A DNA stretch of 44,478 nucleotides from Ruminococcus sp. (GTDB taxonomy: Bacteria > Bacillota > Clostridia > Oscillospirales > Ruminococcaceae): NCBI GenBank assembly GCA_015066875.1, contig SVNM01000011.1:1-44478 (forward strand), in the 5' to 3' direction. A program made the position numbers and the translations under genes. Position 1 is the stretch's first letter; every line of letters starts with the position of its first letter. Positions 8,237 through 17,695 of this stretch are shown here, one piece after another. The notes below the pieces were generated by a model. The model did not search any database. It worked only from the letters and a program-made list of their open reading frames with translations, and was not told the DNA's origin.

Positions 8237-9481
8237 ATGAAGAAAATGACTATTGCCGTAGCGGGCACAGGCTATGTGGGACTTTCAATCGCTGTGCTTT
8301 TAGCTCAGAATCACAAGGTCTATGCCGTTGATATCGTGCCTGAAAAGGTGGAGATGATAAACAATAAAAAATCTCCCATTCAGGACGAGTATATAGAAAA
8401 GTATCTTGCGGAAAAAGAGCTTGACCTTACTGCAACTCTTGACGCACAGGAAGCCTATAAAAATGCAGATTTCGTGGTGATTTCCGCGCCAACCAATTAC
8501 GACAGCAAGAAGAACTTTTTTGATACAAGCGCTGTTGAGGCTGTTATAAAGCTTGTTATGGAGAGCAATCCCGAAGCCATAATGGTAATAAAGTCTACCA
8601 TTCCTGTGGGCTATACAAAGTCGATACGCGAAAAAACAGGAAGCGACAATATTATTTTCAGTCCTGAGTTTCTGCGTGAAAGCAAGGCTCTGTACGATAA
8701 CCTCTACCCAAGCAGAATTATCGTGGGTACTGATATGGATAATCCCCGTCTTGTTGAGAAGGCTCACACCTTTGCAGAGCTTTTACAGCAAGGAGCAATC
8801 AAGGAGAATGTGGATACTCTGTTTATGGGATTTACTGAAGCAGAGGCTGTAAAGCTCTTTGCAAACACCTACCTTGCCCTGAGAGTCTCATATTTCAACG
8901 AGCTTGATACCTATGCCGAGCTTAAAGGTCTTGATACCCAGCAGATTATCAGCGGAGTCTGCCTTGATCCCCGTATAGGCAATCATTATAATAATCCCAG
9001 CTTCGGCTACGGCGGATACTGTCTGCCAAAGGATACAAAACAGCTTCTTGCAAATTATGCCGATGTTCCCGAAAATCTTATTGAAGCTATTGTCGAGTCA
9101 AACAGAACTCGCAAGGACTTTATCGCTGACAGAGTTCTTGAAAAGGCAGGCTACTACAGCTACGGCGACGGAGCCTATGACAGCACAAAGGAAAAGCCCG
9201 TTACAATCGGTGTGTACAGGCTTACAATGAAGTCGAATTCCGATAATTTCCGCCAGAGCTCTATTCAGGGAGTTATGAAGCGTGTGAAGGCTAAAGGCGC
9301 TTCTGTGATTATATACGAGCCATCGCTCAAGGACGGCGAAACTTTCTTCGGAAGCCTTATCGTCAACGACCTCGAAAAGTTCAAGGCAATGAGCGACGCT
9401 ATTATCGCAAACCGCTATGACGAGTGCCTTGCCTCCGCCGAGGACAAGGTCTATACCCGCGACCTCTTCCGCAGAGATTAA
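8237..9481 (+). CDS. ugd: UDP-glucose 6-dehydrogenase
   Basis: The 414-residue enzyme oxidises UDP-glucose twice with NAD+ to UDP-glucuronate, a precursor for capsule and exopolysaccharide sugars. The Rossmann motif [10 protein letters not shown] is at residues 8-17, the substrate-binding stretch FSPEFLRES at 141-149, the [21 protein letters not shown] region with K207 follows, and the catalytic cysteine C262 lies in [14 protein letters not shown]. Length fits the short bacterial branch. The start at 8237 follows GGAGG and lies after the promoter; the longer frame starts upstream of the -10. No other nucleotide-sugar genes adjoin it. GDP-mannose dehydrogenase is the main alternative, but the general pattern favours UDP-glucose. 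Confidence 0.92.
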   Translation: MKKMTIAVAGTGYVGLSIAVLLAQNHKVYAVDIVPEKVEMINNKKSPIQDEYIEKYLAEKELDLTATLDAQEAYKNADFVVISAPTNYDSKKNFFDTSAVEAVIKLVMESNPEAIMVIKSTIPVGYTKSIREKTGSDNIIFSPEFLRESKALYDNLYPSRIIVGTDMDNPRLVEKAHTFAELLQQGAIKENVDTLFMGFTEAEAVKLFANTYLALRVSYFNELDTYAELKGLDTQQIISGVCLDPRIGNHYNNPSFGYGGYCLPKDTKQLLANYADVPENLIEAIVESNRTRKDFIADRVLEKAGYYSYGDGAYDSTKEKPVTIGVYRLTMKSNSDNFRQSSIQGVMKRVKAKGASVIIYEPSLKDGETFFGSLIVNDLEKFKAMSDAIIANRYDECLASAEDKVYTRDLFRRD

Positions 9482-9491
9482 TGCAATAATT

Positions 9492-9522
9492 AAGGAGCAC
9501 CGTTAAGGGTGCTCCTTTTTTA
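9492..9522 (+). terminator. Intrinsic terminator after ugd
   Basis: Stem AGGAGCACC (9493-9501) and GGTGCTCCT (9508-9516) followed by a T run, ten bases past the stop codon. Confidence 0.92.
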
Positions 9523-9606
9523 TGGCGAAAAGCCCTTTGCAGAGGGGGAAAATCACGCAAAACAGCGATAAGATGTATAAAATAATCTTGAAATTACGGA
9601 TAGTTA

Positions 9607-9635
9607 TTGACAGTTTTTCTGAAATGTGTTAATAT
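9607..9635 (+). promoter_or_regulatory. Promoter of the GH74 gene
   Basis: TTGACA (9607-9612), 17-bp spacer, TAATAT (9630-9635). A leader of about 60 bases follows, with a small TTAACA/TGTTAA hairpin near 9661-9675 and AAGGAGT as ribosome binding site. Confidence 0.75.
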
Positions 9636-9703
9636 TACAGTAGTGTGATGTGTTTATGTTTTAACAAAGTGTTAATTAAAAAAATATGTAAAGGAGTTTA
9701 AAG

Positions 9704-12352
9704 ATGAAAACAGCAGGGAAAATTATTGCAGGCGCTCTTGCTGTATGTATTACCGTTTCCGGTGCCTCAGCCGTGAAAAATGCGGATAATACCTACAATG
9801 CAAACGCAGTAGAAACAGTCAATATGGAATGGGACGCTGTAAGAATAGGCGGAGGCGGTTTCGTTTCAGGTATTGTAACAGGTCAGAATGTTATGTATGC
9901 ACGTACCGATGTAGGCGGTGCTTACAAGTACAACTACGACAAAATGGAGTGGGAACAGCTCTTCGCTTTTCTTAATGACGCAGAGCGAGGATACCTCAGC
10001 GTAGACGCTATGGCTATCGACCCCACAGACGATGATACAGTTTACTTCCTCTGCGGATGTGCTTACTTCAGCGACGCGGGAACAAGAATTTATAAGACTA
10101 CCGACGGCGGTAAAACCTTTACCTATACCGATGTTACAGACCTTATTCAGGTTCACGGAAACGGCTACGGACGTCAGAGCGGTGAGTCTATTGCGATAGA
10201 CCCCGATAACCCCGATGTTATCTACTGTGGCGGTGATGTTGCGTATAATTCCTCAGGTCTTATCAAGAGTACCGACGGCGGTAAGACATGGGCTTCTGTT
10301 GAGGGCTACAGCGATCTTGGCTTCTTCTCGTCAAGCACAAAATGGCCTACATGGACAGACAGAGTGTGCAAAGCCAATGACAATTCAGAATATATGAATC
10401 AGAACGGCGTAGGTACTCTTATGATTACAGACGGTAAGGTTTACGTAGGTACTTCCGCTACAGGCGAAGGCAACTTTGCTGTTGCTGATGTGGATAAGGA
10501 CGTATTTACTACACTCAGCGCTGACCTTCCCACAGGCTCTTACCCCTCAAGAATCAATCTTGACGCAGACGGAAACCTCCTTATAAGCTATATCGGCGGA
10601 CTCACCTTCGTCGGAAACGGCGGTGGAGTTTACAGATACAACGTTTCAGACGGAACAGTTGATGATATTTCTCCTACAGGAAACAGCTTCGGTGGCTGTG
10701 TAAGCCTTCCTGATGATCCCGATACTCTTGTAGCTACAACCTGTGCTGTATGGAGCTCACAGCTCTGGTACAAGGACGCATGGGCTGACGATAAGGTATC
10801 ATGGGGCGATCAGTTCTACCGTTCAACAGACGGCGGAGCTACATGGGAAAGCATTACTCCCGGAAATGAAAAGTCATGGGGCGGTCCTCTTCAGGCTGAT
10901 TACCTTCAGGACAGCGGTTATGACTGGATAAGAAACAAGGCTGTGCACTGGTGCGGAGCTATCGTTATTGATCCTAATGATGCCGACAGAATTCTCATTA
11001 CTTCAGGTAACGGCGTGTTTGCCTGTGATAATGTATGGGATGAGCTTCCCGTTTACTACTTCCACCCCGATGGCATTGAAGAAGTAGTTGCTCTTGACCT
11101 TACAAGCGTTCCCGGTGGTGCAGTATACTCGGCAATCGGTGACTATGACGGATTTGTTCATACCGACCTTAACAATCCAAGCCCTCAGCATCAGCCTAAT
11201 ATGGGCTCAACAAGTGCAATTGCATATTGTCCCCAGAATCCTGACGTTATGATTCGTGTTGCAGAAAAGCAGAATGATACAGCATCAGGCTTCTATACTC
11301 TCGACGGCGGTGCAACATGGACCAAGATGAACTGCTCTTACGGCGGAAAGGGCGCTATCACTCAGCTTGATGACGGCTCATACCGCTTCTTCGTAAGCAA
11401 GGGCGATTCAGGCAACGTTTCCTATTCAGATGACTACGGCGCTACATGGAACGACTGCTCGGGAATTCCCACACAGTACGGCTCTAAGCCCACATATATG
11501 CTGGTAGAGCCCGATAAGCCCAATGTGGTTTACGCTTATGCAACATATTATAACTCATCATGGGGCTATTCAAAGCCTGAGCCTACTGCAGAGGACGCTC
11601 AGTATAAGCTCTGTGTAAGTACAGACTACGGCGCAACATTTACTTCAACAGATATCTGTATGTACGACCAGTGCGACAGCGCAGGAAGAATTGCTTATCT
11701 CGGCGAGGGAGAGCTTATCCTCGGCGGTGGCTGGTACGGTATGTATCATGCTACTGTTTCCGACAGCGGAGCAGTTACCGTTAAAAAACTCGACGGCGTA
11801 TTCTACTGCAAGACAGTAGGCTATGGCGCTCCCGAAAAGGAAGGCGGAGTAAATACTCTTTATATGTATGGAAAGCCCACAGAAAGCGATCCCGACGGCG
11901 TTTACCGCTCAACAGACGGCGGAGCAAGCTGGGTTTGCATCAACTCTGACAAGCTCTACGGCGGTACAGGTAACGGAAACTTCCTCGTAGGCGATATGAA
12001 CGAGTTTGGTACAGTTTATATGTCAACAGTAGGCTGTGGAATTATCTACGGCAGAATTGCATCAGGCGAGCCTTCAACAACTCAGCCTACAACTGCAACT
12101 ACAGCAACTACTACAGACAACGGCGATATCCTCTGGGGTGACGCTGACCTTGACGGCGATGTGAAAATGTCAGACGTTATCAGAGTTATGTGCTATGCAA
12201 GCAATAAGGAAGCTTATCCTATCGAGCCTCAGGGACTCAAGAACAGCGACGTTTATCAGAACGGCGACGGAGTAACTCTTTCAGACGCTCTTTCAATCCA
12301 GAAAAAAGTCGCTCAGGTAATCGACGTGCTTCCTGAGTCATATATGGACTAA
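9704..12352 (+). CDS. GH74 xyloglucanase with C-terminal dockerin
   Basis: The 882-residue secreted enzyme hydrolyses the xyloglucan backbone. A signal peptide covers about residues 1-24. The GH74 double seven-bladed propeller spans about 40-785, opening with the family pattern IGGGGFVSGI and repeating the sialidase-like S-T-D-G-G-x-T-W blade motif many times. The two catalytic aspartates are visible: D69 in ARTDVGGAY and D480 in AIGDYDGFVHTD. A Thr-rich linker (about 790-806) leads to a dockerin (about 811-879) with calcium loops DADLDGDVKMSD and DVYQNGDGVTLSD, so the enzyme should dock to a scaffoldin cohesin outside the cell. It has its own promoter and shares a two-way terminator with the next, convergent gene. 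Endo- versus exo-action cannot be read directly. Confidence 0.95.
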   Translation: MKTAGKIIAGALAVCITVSGASAVKNADNTYNANAVETVNMEWDAVRIGGGGFVSGIVTGQNVMYARTDVGGAYKYNYDKMEWEQLFAFLNDAERGYLSVDAMAIDPTDDDTVYFLCGCAYFSDAGTRIYKTTDGGKTFTYTDVTDLIQVHGNGYGRQSGESIAIDPDNPDVIYCGGDVAYNSSGLIKSTDGGKTWASVEGYSDLGFFSSSTKWPTWTDRVCKANDNSEYMNQNGVGTLMITDGKVYVGTSATGEGNFAVADVDKDVFTTLSADLPTGSYPSRINLDADGNLLISYIGGLTFVGNGGGVYRYNVSDGTVDDISPTGNSFGGCVSLPDDPDTLVATTCAVWSSQLWYKDAWADDKVSWGDQFYRSTDGGATWESITPGNEKSWGGPLQADYLQDSGYDWIRNKAVHWCGAIVIDPNDADRILITSGNGVFACDNVWDELPVYYFHPDGIEEVVALDLTSVPGGAVYSAIGDYDGFVHTDLNNPSPQHQPNMGSTSAIAYCPQNPDVMIRVAEKQNDTASGFYTLDGGATWTKMNCSYGGKGAITQLDDGSYRFFVSKGDSGNVSYSDDYGATWNDCSGIPTQYGSKPTYMLVEPDKPNVVYAYATYYNSSWGYSKPEPTAEDAQYKLCVSTDYGATFTSTDICMYDQCDSAGRIAYLGEGELILGGGWYGMYHATVSDSGAVTVKKLDGVFYCKTVGYGAPEKEGGVNTLYMYGKPTESDPDGVYRSTDGGASWVCINSDKLYGGTGNGNFLVGDMNEFGTVYMSTVGCGIIYGRIASGEPSTTQPTTATTATTTDNGDILWGDADLDGDVKMSDVIRVMCYASNKEAYPIEPQGLKNSDVYQNGDGVTLSDALSIQKKVAQVIDVLPESYMD

Positions 12353-12401
12353 AAAGAACGGTAAACGGGGAAACTCTCCCGATTGCTGACAGCAGAATAA
12401 A

Positions 12402-12440
12402 AATAAAGGGTATCGGCAATATGCCGATACCCTTATTTGT
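12402..12440. terminator. Bidirectional terminator between convergent GH74 and CE8-PL1 genes
   Basis: A strong stem of GGGTATCGGCA and TGCCGATACCC with AT-rich flanks (AAATAAA on the left, TTATTT on the right) around a three-base loop at about 12419. Both strands show a T-rich end. Confidence 0.9.
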
Positions 12441-12483
12441 TGCATATGGGACAGCTTTTAAGCGGTCCTTTTTTGTTGTCAGA

Positions 12484-15400
12484 TTACTTACCGAGAAGGA
12501 AATTTCTCATAGCTACGAGGTCCTCAGCGTCGATAGAGCCGTTTGAGTTGAAATCGCCGGCTTTGATCTGTGCGGGAGTTCCGTTGCCGTTTGCGAAGAT
12601 ATTTCTTAAGATACAAAGGTCAATGCTGTCGGAAACGCCGTCATCGTTAAGGTCGCCTGCTGTAGCCTTGATTTCAATTTCAGGAGCGTCTGTCTCTGTG
12701 TACTGAACGTAGAAGAGGTAAAGTCCGCTTCCGCCAGAAGCAAGGTAGTAAGTTCCTGCTGATGGAATTGTGAGAGTGTAAGCGTCAAGAGAAGTTCCGT
12801 TTACGTTATCAACCGAGGAAACAACATTGCCTGAAGCGTCGAGGATATTGACAGTTCTTGAATCTGTAGAGCTTGACGACATCATATAAACCTTGACATT
12901 GCCCGCAGAGGGAACAGTCATCTGTACTGAGCGGTTATCTGTTGTACCTCTTCCGCCGAGGAAAATTCTCTTGCTGATTGTAAGAGCTCCGTCAGCGGTA
13001 TTATAGGAGTTATCGCTGATTGTAACAGCGTCTGTAGCGTTAGCCTTGATAGTGTAAACGCTGTTGTACTTGTAATCACTGCTTAGAGTAGCTGTTGTGG
13101 CGTTGCTTGCGTTGAGGATATAATCAGCAGAAGAAGGAGGAGTTTCAGGTGTTTCGGGAGTCTCGCCGGGATTTACAGTACCTGAGCCGTAAGCCTTGTT
13201 CTGCATTCTGCCACAGTACTCCATAGTAGTTGTTTTAGCGTTATCGGGAGTCTCTGTAGTGTACTGATTGAGATAAATCTTAGAGGAGTCAATATCGAAG
13301 TTATCGTAAGCGTCTCCGCCACTTACAAGGTTAGGGATATTTGCGCTGTCCATACGGTTGGAAACAGCGGTATAGATTGAATTTCCCTTGCAGTTCACCA
13401 GCTTGTCATTAAACGACTTGATAGTACCGCTGTAAGCGTCGCTACCCATAGCTTCTGTATCAAGGGGAAGATTTACTCCCTCAAAATAGTTTGACTCAGA
13501 GAAAACCTTTGAGTTGTAAGAAGCTCCTATACCATAGCTTGAGTTGTTCTTGAAGTAGTTGTTGTACATATGAACGTGAGCGTTACGCACACGGGGATTT
13601 CTTGAAGATGTAGAGTCAAACCAGTTATGGTGGTAGGTGATCCAGTCTTGTATATGGCTTGTTCCACCGCCCACGAGAGAGGTTTTATGACAGCCGTTGT
13701 AGTAGTTGTAGGAGATTGTGATATACTCAGCCCACTTCATATCGGTAGTACCGTCGCCCTCAGCCTTATCGTCATCAACAGTGCCGTTGCCTGCGTACTC
13801 GTTAAGACCAACGCCGAAGCTGTTATTGTGAATCCAGATATGATTTGTCATATTTGAGCTTGAGCCGTTCATACCGATAGCGTCATCGGGATACTGATAG
13901 AAGTAGAGGTTTCTTACCTCAATACTGCTTGAACGCTTGATTTCAAAGCCCCATCTTACAAGGTGGGTGTCGTAGCCTATACCCTCGATAGTAACGTTTT
14001 TAGCGTCCTCAAGATAGAGCATATGCGAGCCGTCGTTGCTTGAGCCATCGTTAGCGCGTGCTCCCGAAGGAACATTGATTTCACCCATAAGACGGATACA
14101 GAGGTTTTCGGGCGAGCCGTCAGCGAAAATGCTGTAGAGGCCTGTTTTACCGTTATATGAAACAGTATCCTTGTTGGAGTTATCAACGTAAAGCACGGTA
14201 ACACCTGATTTAAGAGTACCGTCGTTGTTGTAAGCTCCCACGCCTGATGAGTAATTCCAGTGAGCGTAACCGCTTCTGTCAGTTGCAAGGGGAGTTATAG
14301 TGCACTCTGCCGTAGCGGAGGAGCCTGTGATTTTTACATCGTAGGAGGTTCCGCCCTTAAGACCGGGAATATCTACTCTGTTGCCTCTTATAAGCTGAGC
14401 GTCAACATTTGTGTAGGAAGAAGCAGAGCTTTCCTTGTAGGAAACGGTCACATTGCTACCGATTTTAGAGCTGTCCCACTCAGCATAAGCCGTATCAAAC
14501 CAGCCACCGCAGAGAGTTACAGCGTCTGAGGCTGTTGAGCCTGAGCCTGAAGAAGAGCCGTTTTCATTTGATGTAGCGTTAAGATAAGCGGGAGTCCAGC
14601 TTCCCAGCCAGCCGGCAACAGTAACAGTAGAAGCGTCTGAAGCAGAAAGAACAGTGCCCTTGCGTTTTGAGAGGTTGACAGCAGTGCCGTCAGCAAGAGT
14701 AGTGCCGTACTCCTTGAATGTAGCGGAAGTAGGCTCAACACCGCTCATAGAGGTCCAGCCCTCGTCTTTGATAAGACCTGCGTACTCTACAGTAGTGTTA
14801 ATGAACATAACGTGAGCGGTATCACGCCAGGGTCTGCCCAGATATCCGGCAGAAACCACCTTGCTGTCGTTGGCAGTGATATCGCAGTTATAGAAGAGAT
14901 ATCCCTTGGTCTGCTCACGTGCAGCGGTGATATAACCGCCCGCAGCAGAACTGCTGTAGCCGTAGAATGAGAGCTCGCAGTTATCAAAGACATAGTCGCC
15001 CTTGCCGAAGATATAGTCTGTGTTGCCCTCGATTTTACAGTTTTTGAAATAACCCTGTGAAGCGCCTGTGTAGAGAGTATCCTGACTTCCGTAGAACTCA
15101 CAGTTGAAAAACTCTGCCTTATCGCCCTCTACGGACATAGCCGCACCACGCTCGGTAGCTGCCTTGCTTGTGACATCAGCGCCTGTAGCTGTTCTGTCGA
15201 AGGTAATAGACTGGCTACCGGAAGGCTCAACGCCGTCAGCGATTTCTTCCTTGGTTACATAGCGGTTGAATGAGTTTTCGAAAACGATATTTTCCGCATG
15301 GAAGCTGCTGCCCTTTGAGAGGATATGAACAGTAGCGCCCCAGCGCTGTGTAGGTTCAGCCTTAGCGGATTTTGAAGACGCATTTGAAGCGCTGTAGCGT

Positions 15401-15774
15401 CCGTCGCTTCCCACGCTGTAGTACTTATAGCCAATACCATAGTACCAGGTGATGACAACATCGCCCTTCTGAGGCTCATCGTTTACGAATGTGATGTAGG
15501 GAGTCTGGATTACAAGCTGTTCACGGTAAGTACCGGGAGCAATATGAACTGTAATACGTTCAGACTCGCTTGAGGGATTGATAGACTGACACGCAGAGAG
15601 AGCTTCGGTAACGGTATTGTAGTTGTTGCTTTTACCCGAATATCCCACGTAGATGTCAGTACCCGAAGCAGCAGTAACAGTACCGGGGAAAACAAGCATC
15701 TGACAGAGGAGCATCACGAATGCCGTTATCACCGAGGTCAATTTACTGCGCAGGGATTTTGATTGATTAGCCAT
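12484..15774 (-). CDS. Bifunctional pectin methylesterase (CE8)-pectate lyase (PL1) with dockerin
   Basis: This 1096-residue secreted protein joins two steps of pectin breakdown. After a signal peptide (1-36), the CE8 methylesterase (about 38-375) shows GSQDTLY with D232, NTDYIFG with D253 as nucleophile, and GRPW with R314. An Fn3-like or small beta domain (about 415-497) follows. The PL1 lyase (about 500-835) carries the RNPRVR motif with the catalytic arginine in 725-730 and the HHNWFD stretch before it. A Pro/Glu/Thr linker (868-882) leads to a beta-sandwich (about 884-1026) and a dockerin (1038-1096). The dockerin loops are DLNDDGVSDSID and DFNSNGSIDAED, a classic type-I-like pair unlike those of the other three enzymes here. 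De-esterification followed by lyase cutting is the implied mode. Confidence 0.94.
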   Translation of the reverse strand: MANQSKSLRSKLTSVITAFVMLLCQMLVFPGTVTAASGTDIYVGYSGKSNNYNTVTEALSACQSINPSSESERITVHIAPGTYREQLVIQTPYITFVNDEPQKGDVVITWYYGIGYKYYSVGSDGRYSASNASSKSAKAEPTQRWGATVHILSKGSSFHAENIVFENSFNRYVTKEEIADGVEPSGSQSITFDRTATGADVTSKAATERGAAMSVEGDKAEFFNCEFYGSQDTLYTGASQGYFKNCKIEGNTDYIFGKGDYVFDNCELSFYGYSSSAAGGYITAAREQTKGYLFYNCDITANDSKVVSAGYLGRPWRDTAHVMFINTTVEYAGLIKDEGWTSMSGVEPTSATFKEYGTTLADGTAVNLSKRKGTVLSASDASTVTVAGWLGSWTPAYLNATSNENGSSSGSGSTASDAVTLCGGWFDTAYAEWDSSKIGSNVTVSYKESSASSYTNVDAQLIRGNRVDIPGLKGGTSYDVKITGSSATAECTITPLATDRSGYAHWNYSSGVGAYNNDGTLKSGVTVLYVDNSNKDTVSYNGKTGLYSIFADGSPENLCIRLMGEINVPSGARANDGSSNDGSHMLYLEDAKNVTIEGIGYDTHLVRWGFEIKRSSSIEVRNLYFYQYPDDAIGMNGSSSNMTNHIWIHNNSFGVGLNEYAGNGTVDDDKAEGDGTTDMKWAEYITISYNYYNGCHKTSLVGGGTSHIQDWITYHHNWFDSTSSRNPRVRNAHVHMYNNYFKNNSSYGIGASYNSKVFSESNYFEGVNLPLDTEAMGSDAYSGTIKSFNDKLVNCKGNSIYTAVSNRMDSANIPNLVSGGDAYDNFDIDSSKIYLNQYTTETPDNAKTTTMEYCGRMQNKAYGSGTVNPGETPETPETPPSSADYILNASNATTATLSSDYKYNSVYTIKANATDAVTISDNSYNTADGALTISKRIFLGGRGTTDNRSVQMTVPSAGNVKVYMMSSSSTDSRTVNILDASGNVVSSVDNVNGTSLDAYTLTIPSAGTYYLASGGSGLYLFYVQYTETDAPEIEIKATAGDLNDDGVSDSIDLCILRNIFANGNGTPAQIKAGDFNSNGSIDAEDLVAMRNFLLGK

Positions 15775-15933
15775 AATAAATCAACTCCTGACTATATATA
15801 TTTATAAGCAGATTATAACACAAACCCGAAAAAAATGGAATAAAAAGAAAAGGGTCTTTTGAAATTTTGTAAATTTAATACAATATTATACTCTCTGTTT
15901 TGTAGATAGTGAACTGCAAAAGTACTTATATAA

Positions 15934-15965
15934 TAAAAAAAGAGCTGTGAATTAATCACAGCTCT
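15934..15965 (-). terminator. Intrinsic terminator after the Wzz-like gene
   Basis: A perfect stem AGAGCTGTGA (15941-15950) and TCACAGCTCT (15956-15965). Read on the minus strand it is followed by a run of seven T. Confidence 0.93.
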
Positions 15966-15977
15966 GAGAATATCGTA

Positions 15978-17495
15978 TTACTTGTTTTTCTTGGAAGTAT
16001 TGGTTTCTTCCTGAGCAGGCTCGCATACGGCGATACCCATTTTCTTCTTGTTTTCATCAATCATAGCAGTTACAAGAACTACACATATGTAAGCTACAAC
16101 AAGGAGAGCTTCAAGAACGAAGATAGCAATTAAGGAATCCTTGATAACGTCTTTCAGAGTGCGTACAACGGAAGATGTGCTTGCGGGAACAAGAATGTTG
16201 TAAGCGTTTGCAAATGAAACAGTGTTGTAGTATTCATCAGCAGTAAGGTTGATTTTCTCAAGAAGGTCATTGATCTTATCATTGATTTTTGCAAGATCTG
16301 TTTCAACTCTTTCCTTTTCGGCAGAGCTTCCTGCGGGCTTGCTCTTGAGAGTGCTCATTCTTGTAGTGTAGAAGTTGATCTGCTGAGTGATTGTTGAAAG
16401 CTCGTTCTGAGCGTTGATACGTTGCTGGAAAAGGCTGTTGTAAGTTTCAGAGCCCTGATAGTACTGAGTATCAGTATTTTCAGTACCGTTGCCGAAAATC
16501 ATAACAGTATCCTTTTCATAACCCTCGATTGAAGCGCTGATCACAGCAAGATTTTCCTCAGCAATAGTCTTCTGACGATTAAGAGAGTCTATTCTGTACT
16601 CATAGTAATCGATAAGAGCGTCCTTATCCTTGGTAACATTATTTACAGTGATGTAAGATGAAAGGATATCAAGGTCCATAGACTGGATAACTTCGATTGA
16701 TTTTGAAAGGTCTGCAAAGGTATAACCTGTAACAGCAGAACGGAAGCGAGTAGTATCCTCACGTGAGAGAGTATTTACATAGCTTCTGAGAGTTGAAAGA
16801 GTTGAGTTGAAGATATCAACAGCCTCAGCGTAGTCATAATCTGTATAGCCGATAGTTGAAACGGCGCTTCCGAGAGCCTCGTTATAGCCATACTTTTCGA
16901 AGAAGTAATCGCGGTAGCACTCAAGGATAGTATTGAACACCTCAACAGCCTCAGAGTTGGTGTATTCTGTATCTGCATAGTTGAAGGTTACAGTGAACTG
17001 GGTGGGATAGTAAGAGGATTCAAGAATCTGCTGAGCAGCCTGAATAGCGCCTGAAGTACCGTTTTCGAGAATACCGTTGTAAATAGTAAGTCTGTCGATT
17101 GTATCTGAAGGAACGATACCTTCGATTTTGATATTTCTTCTGATTGTTTCAAGTTCGCTGAGGGGGTGGTTGAGCTTTGTCAGAGCAGTCTCGATAACAT
17201 CGGGAGTTTTGATTGAATTTACATCAAAAACGCTTCCGTTGGGGTCAAGACCCTTTTCGATACCGCTGTAAGTAAAGCTTACAAGAGCGGTCATTTCCTT
17301 ATGCTGGTCGGCTGAGAATACAGCAGAGCCTGCGATAGGGAGCACAAATGCAACAACAGCTGCAATGACCCATATGAGAAAATATTTCTTTGTTTTTTTG
17401 AAAATTCCCGATAATGTAACGATAACGTCCTTGTCGGCGTCGCTTTCATTTTTCAGGATAAGATTGACATTGCGTTCTTCCTTATTATTTTCCAT
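15978..17495 (-). CDS. Wzz-like two-TM membrane protein (putative polysaccharide co-polymerase)
   Basis: The 505-residue protein has a short cytosolic N-terminus, TM1 at about 38-60, a long external part with coiled-coil-like helices (about 290-420), TM2 at about 448-475 and a basic cytosolic tail. This layout is that of chain-length determinant proteins (Wzz/PCP), which set the length of exported polysaccharides. Sequence support is by topology and the N-terminal region only; no kinase domain is attached. GGAGGC precedes the start, and a consensus promoter lies at 17565-17593. No glycosyltransferase or flippase genes are adjacent, so its polymer is unknown. Ugd 7 kb away could supply glucuronate, but that link is speculative. 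Confidence 0.6.
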   Translation of the reverse strand: MENNKEERNVNLILKNESDADKDVIVTLSGIFKKTKKYFLIWVIAAVVAFVLPIAGSAVFSADQHKEMTALVSFTYSGIEKGLDPNGSVFDVNSIKTPDVIETALTKLNHPLSELETIRRNIKIEGIVPSDTIDRLTIYNGILENGTSGAIQAAQQILESSYYPTQFTVTFNYADTEYTNSEAVEVFNTILECYRDYFFEKYGYNEALGSAVSTIGYTDYDYAEAVDIFNSTLSTLRSYVNTLSREDTTRFRSAVTGYTFADLSKSIEVIQSMDLDILSSYITVNNVTKDKDALIDYYEYRIDSLNRQKTIAEENLAVISASIEGYEKDTVMIFGNGTENTDTQYYQGSETYNSLFQQRINAQNELSTITQQINFYTTRMSTLKSKPAGSSAEKERVETDLAKINDKINDLLEKINLTADEYYNTVSFANAYNILVPASTSSVVRTLKDVIKDSLIAIFVLEALLVVAYICVVLVTAMIDENKKKMGIAVCEPAQEETNTSKKNK

Positions 17496-17564
17496 TTCTG
17501 CCTCCGTAATTATTTATTATTCTGCGGATATTGACGTAAAACCGTACATATCCACAACATTTTA

Positions 17565-17593
17565 ATTATAGCACAATACTTTGACACCGTCAA
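17565..17593 (-). promoter_or_regulatory. Promoter of the Wzz-like gene
   Basis: Minus-strand TTGACG (17588-17593), 17-bp spacer, TATAAT (17565-17570). Confidence 0.82.
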
Positions 17594-17695
17594 TAAAAAA
17601 CGCAAAATCCCATAAATAGCAAAAAAACGGCATAATATCATCAATAGTGATTAAGCAAATTGCACTAATACATTATAAAAGTATAATAATCTGCG

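Noticed and set aside
9704-12352. Sialidase
   Set aside because: The repeated S-T-D-G-G-x-T-W blade motif resembles Asp-box repeats of sialidases, but the GH74 signature and its two catalytic aspartates decide for xyloglucanase.
15978-17495. Assigning a full capsule locus around the Wzz-like gene
   Set aside because: No glycosyltransferase, flippase or polymerase gene is adjacent; ugd is 7 kb away in a separate unit.
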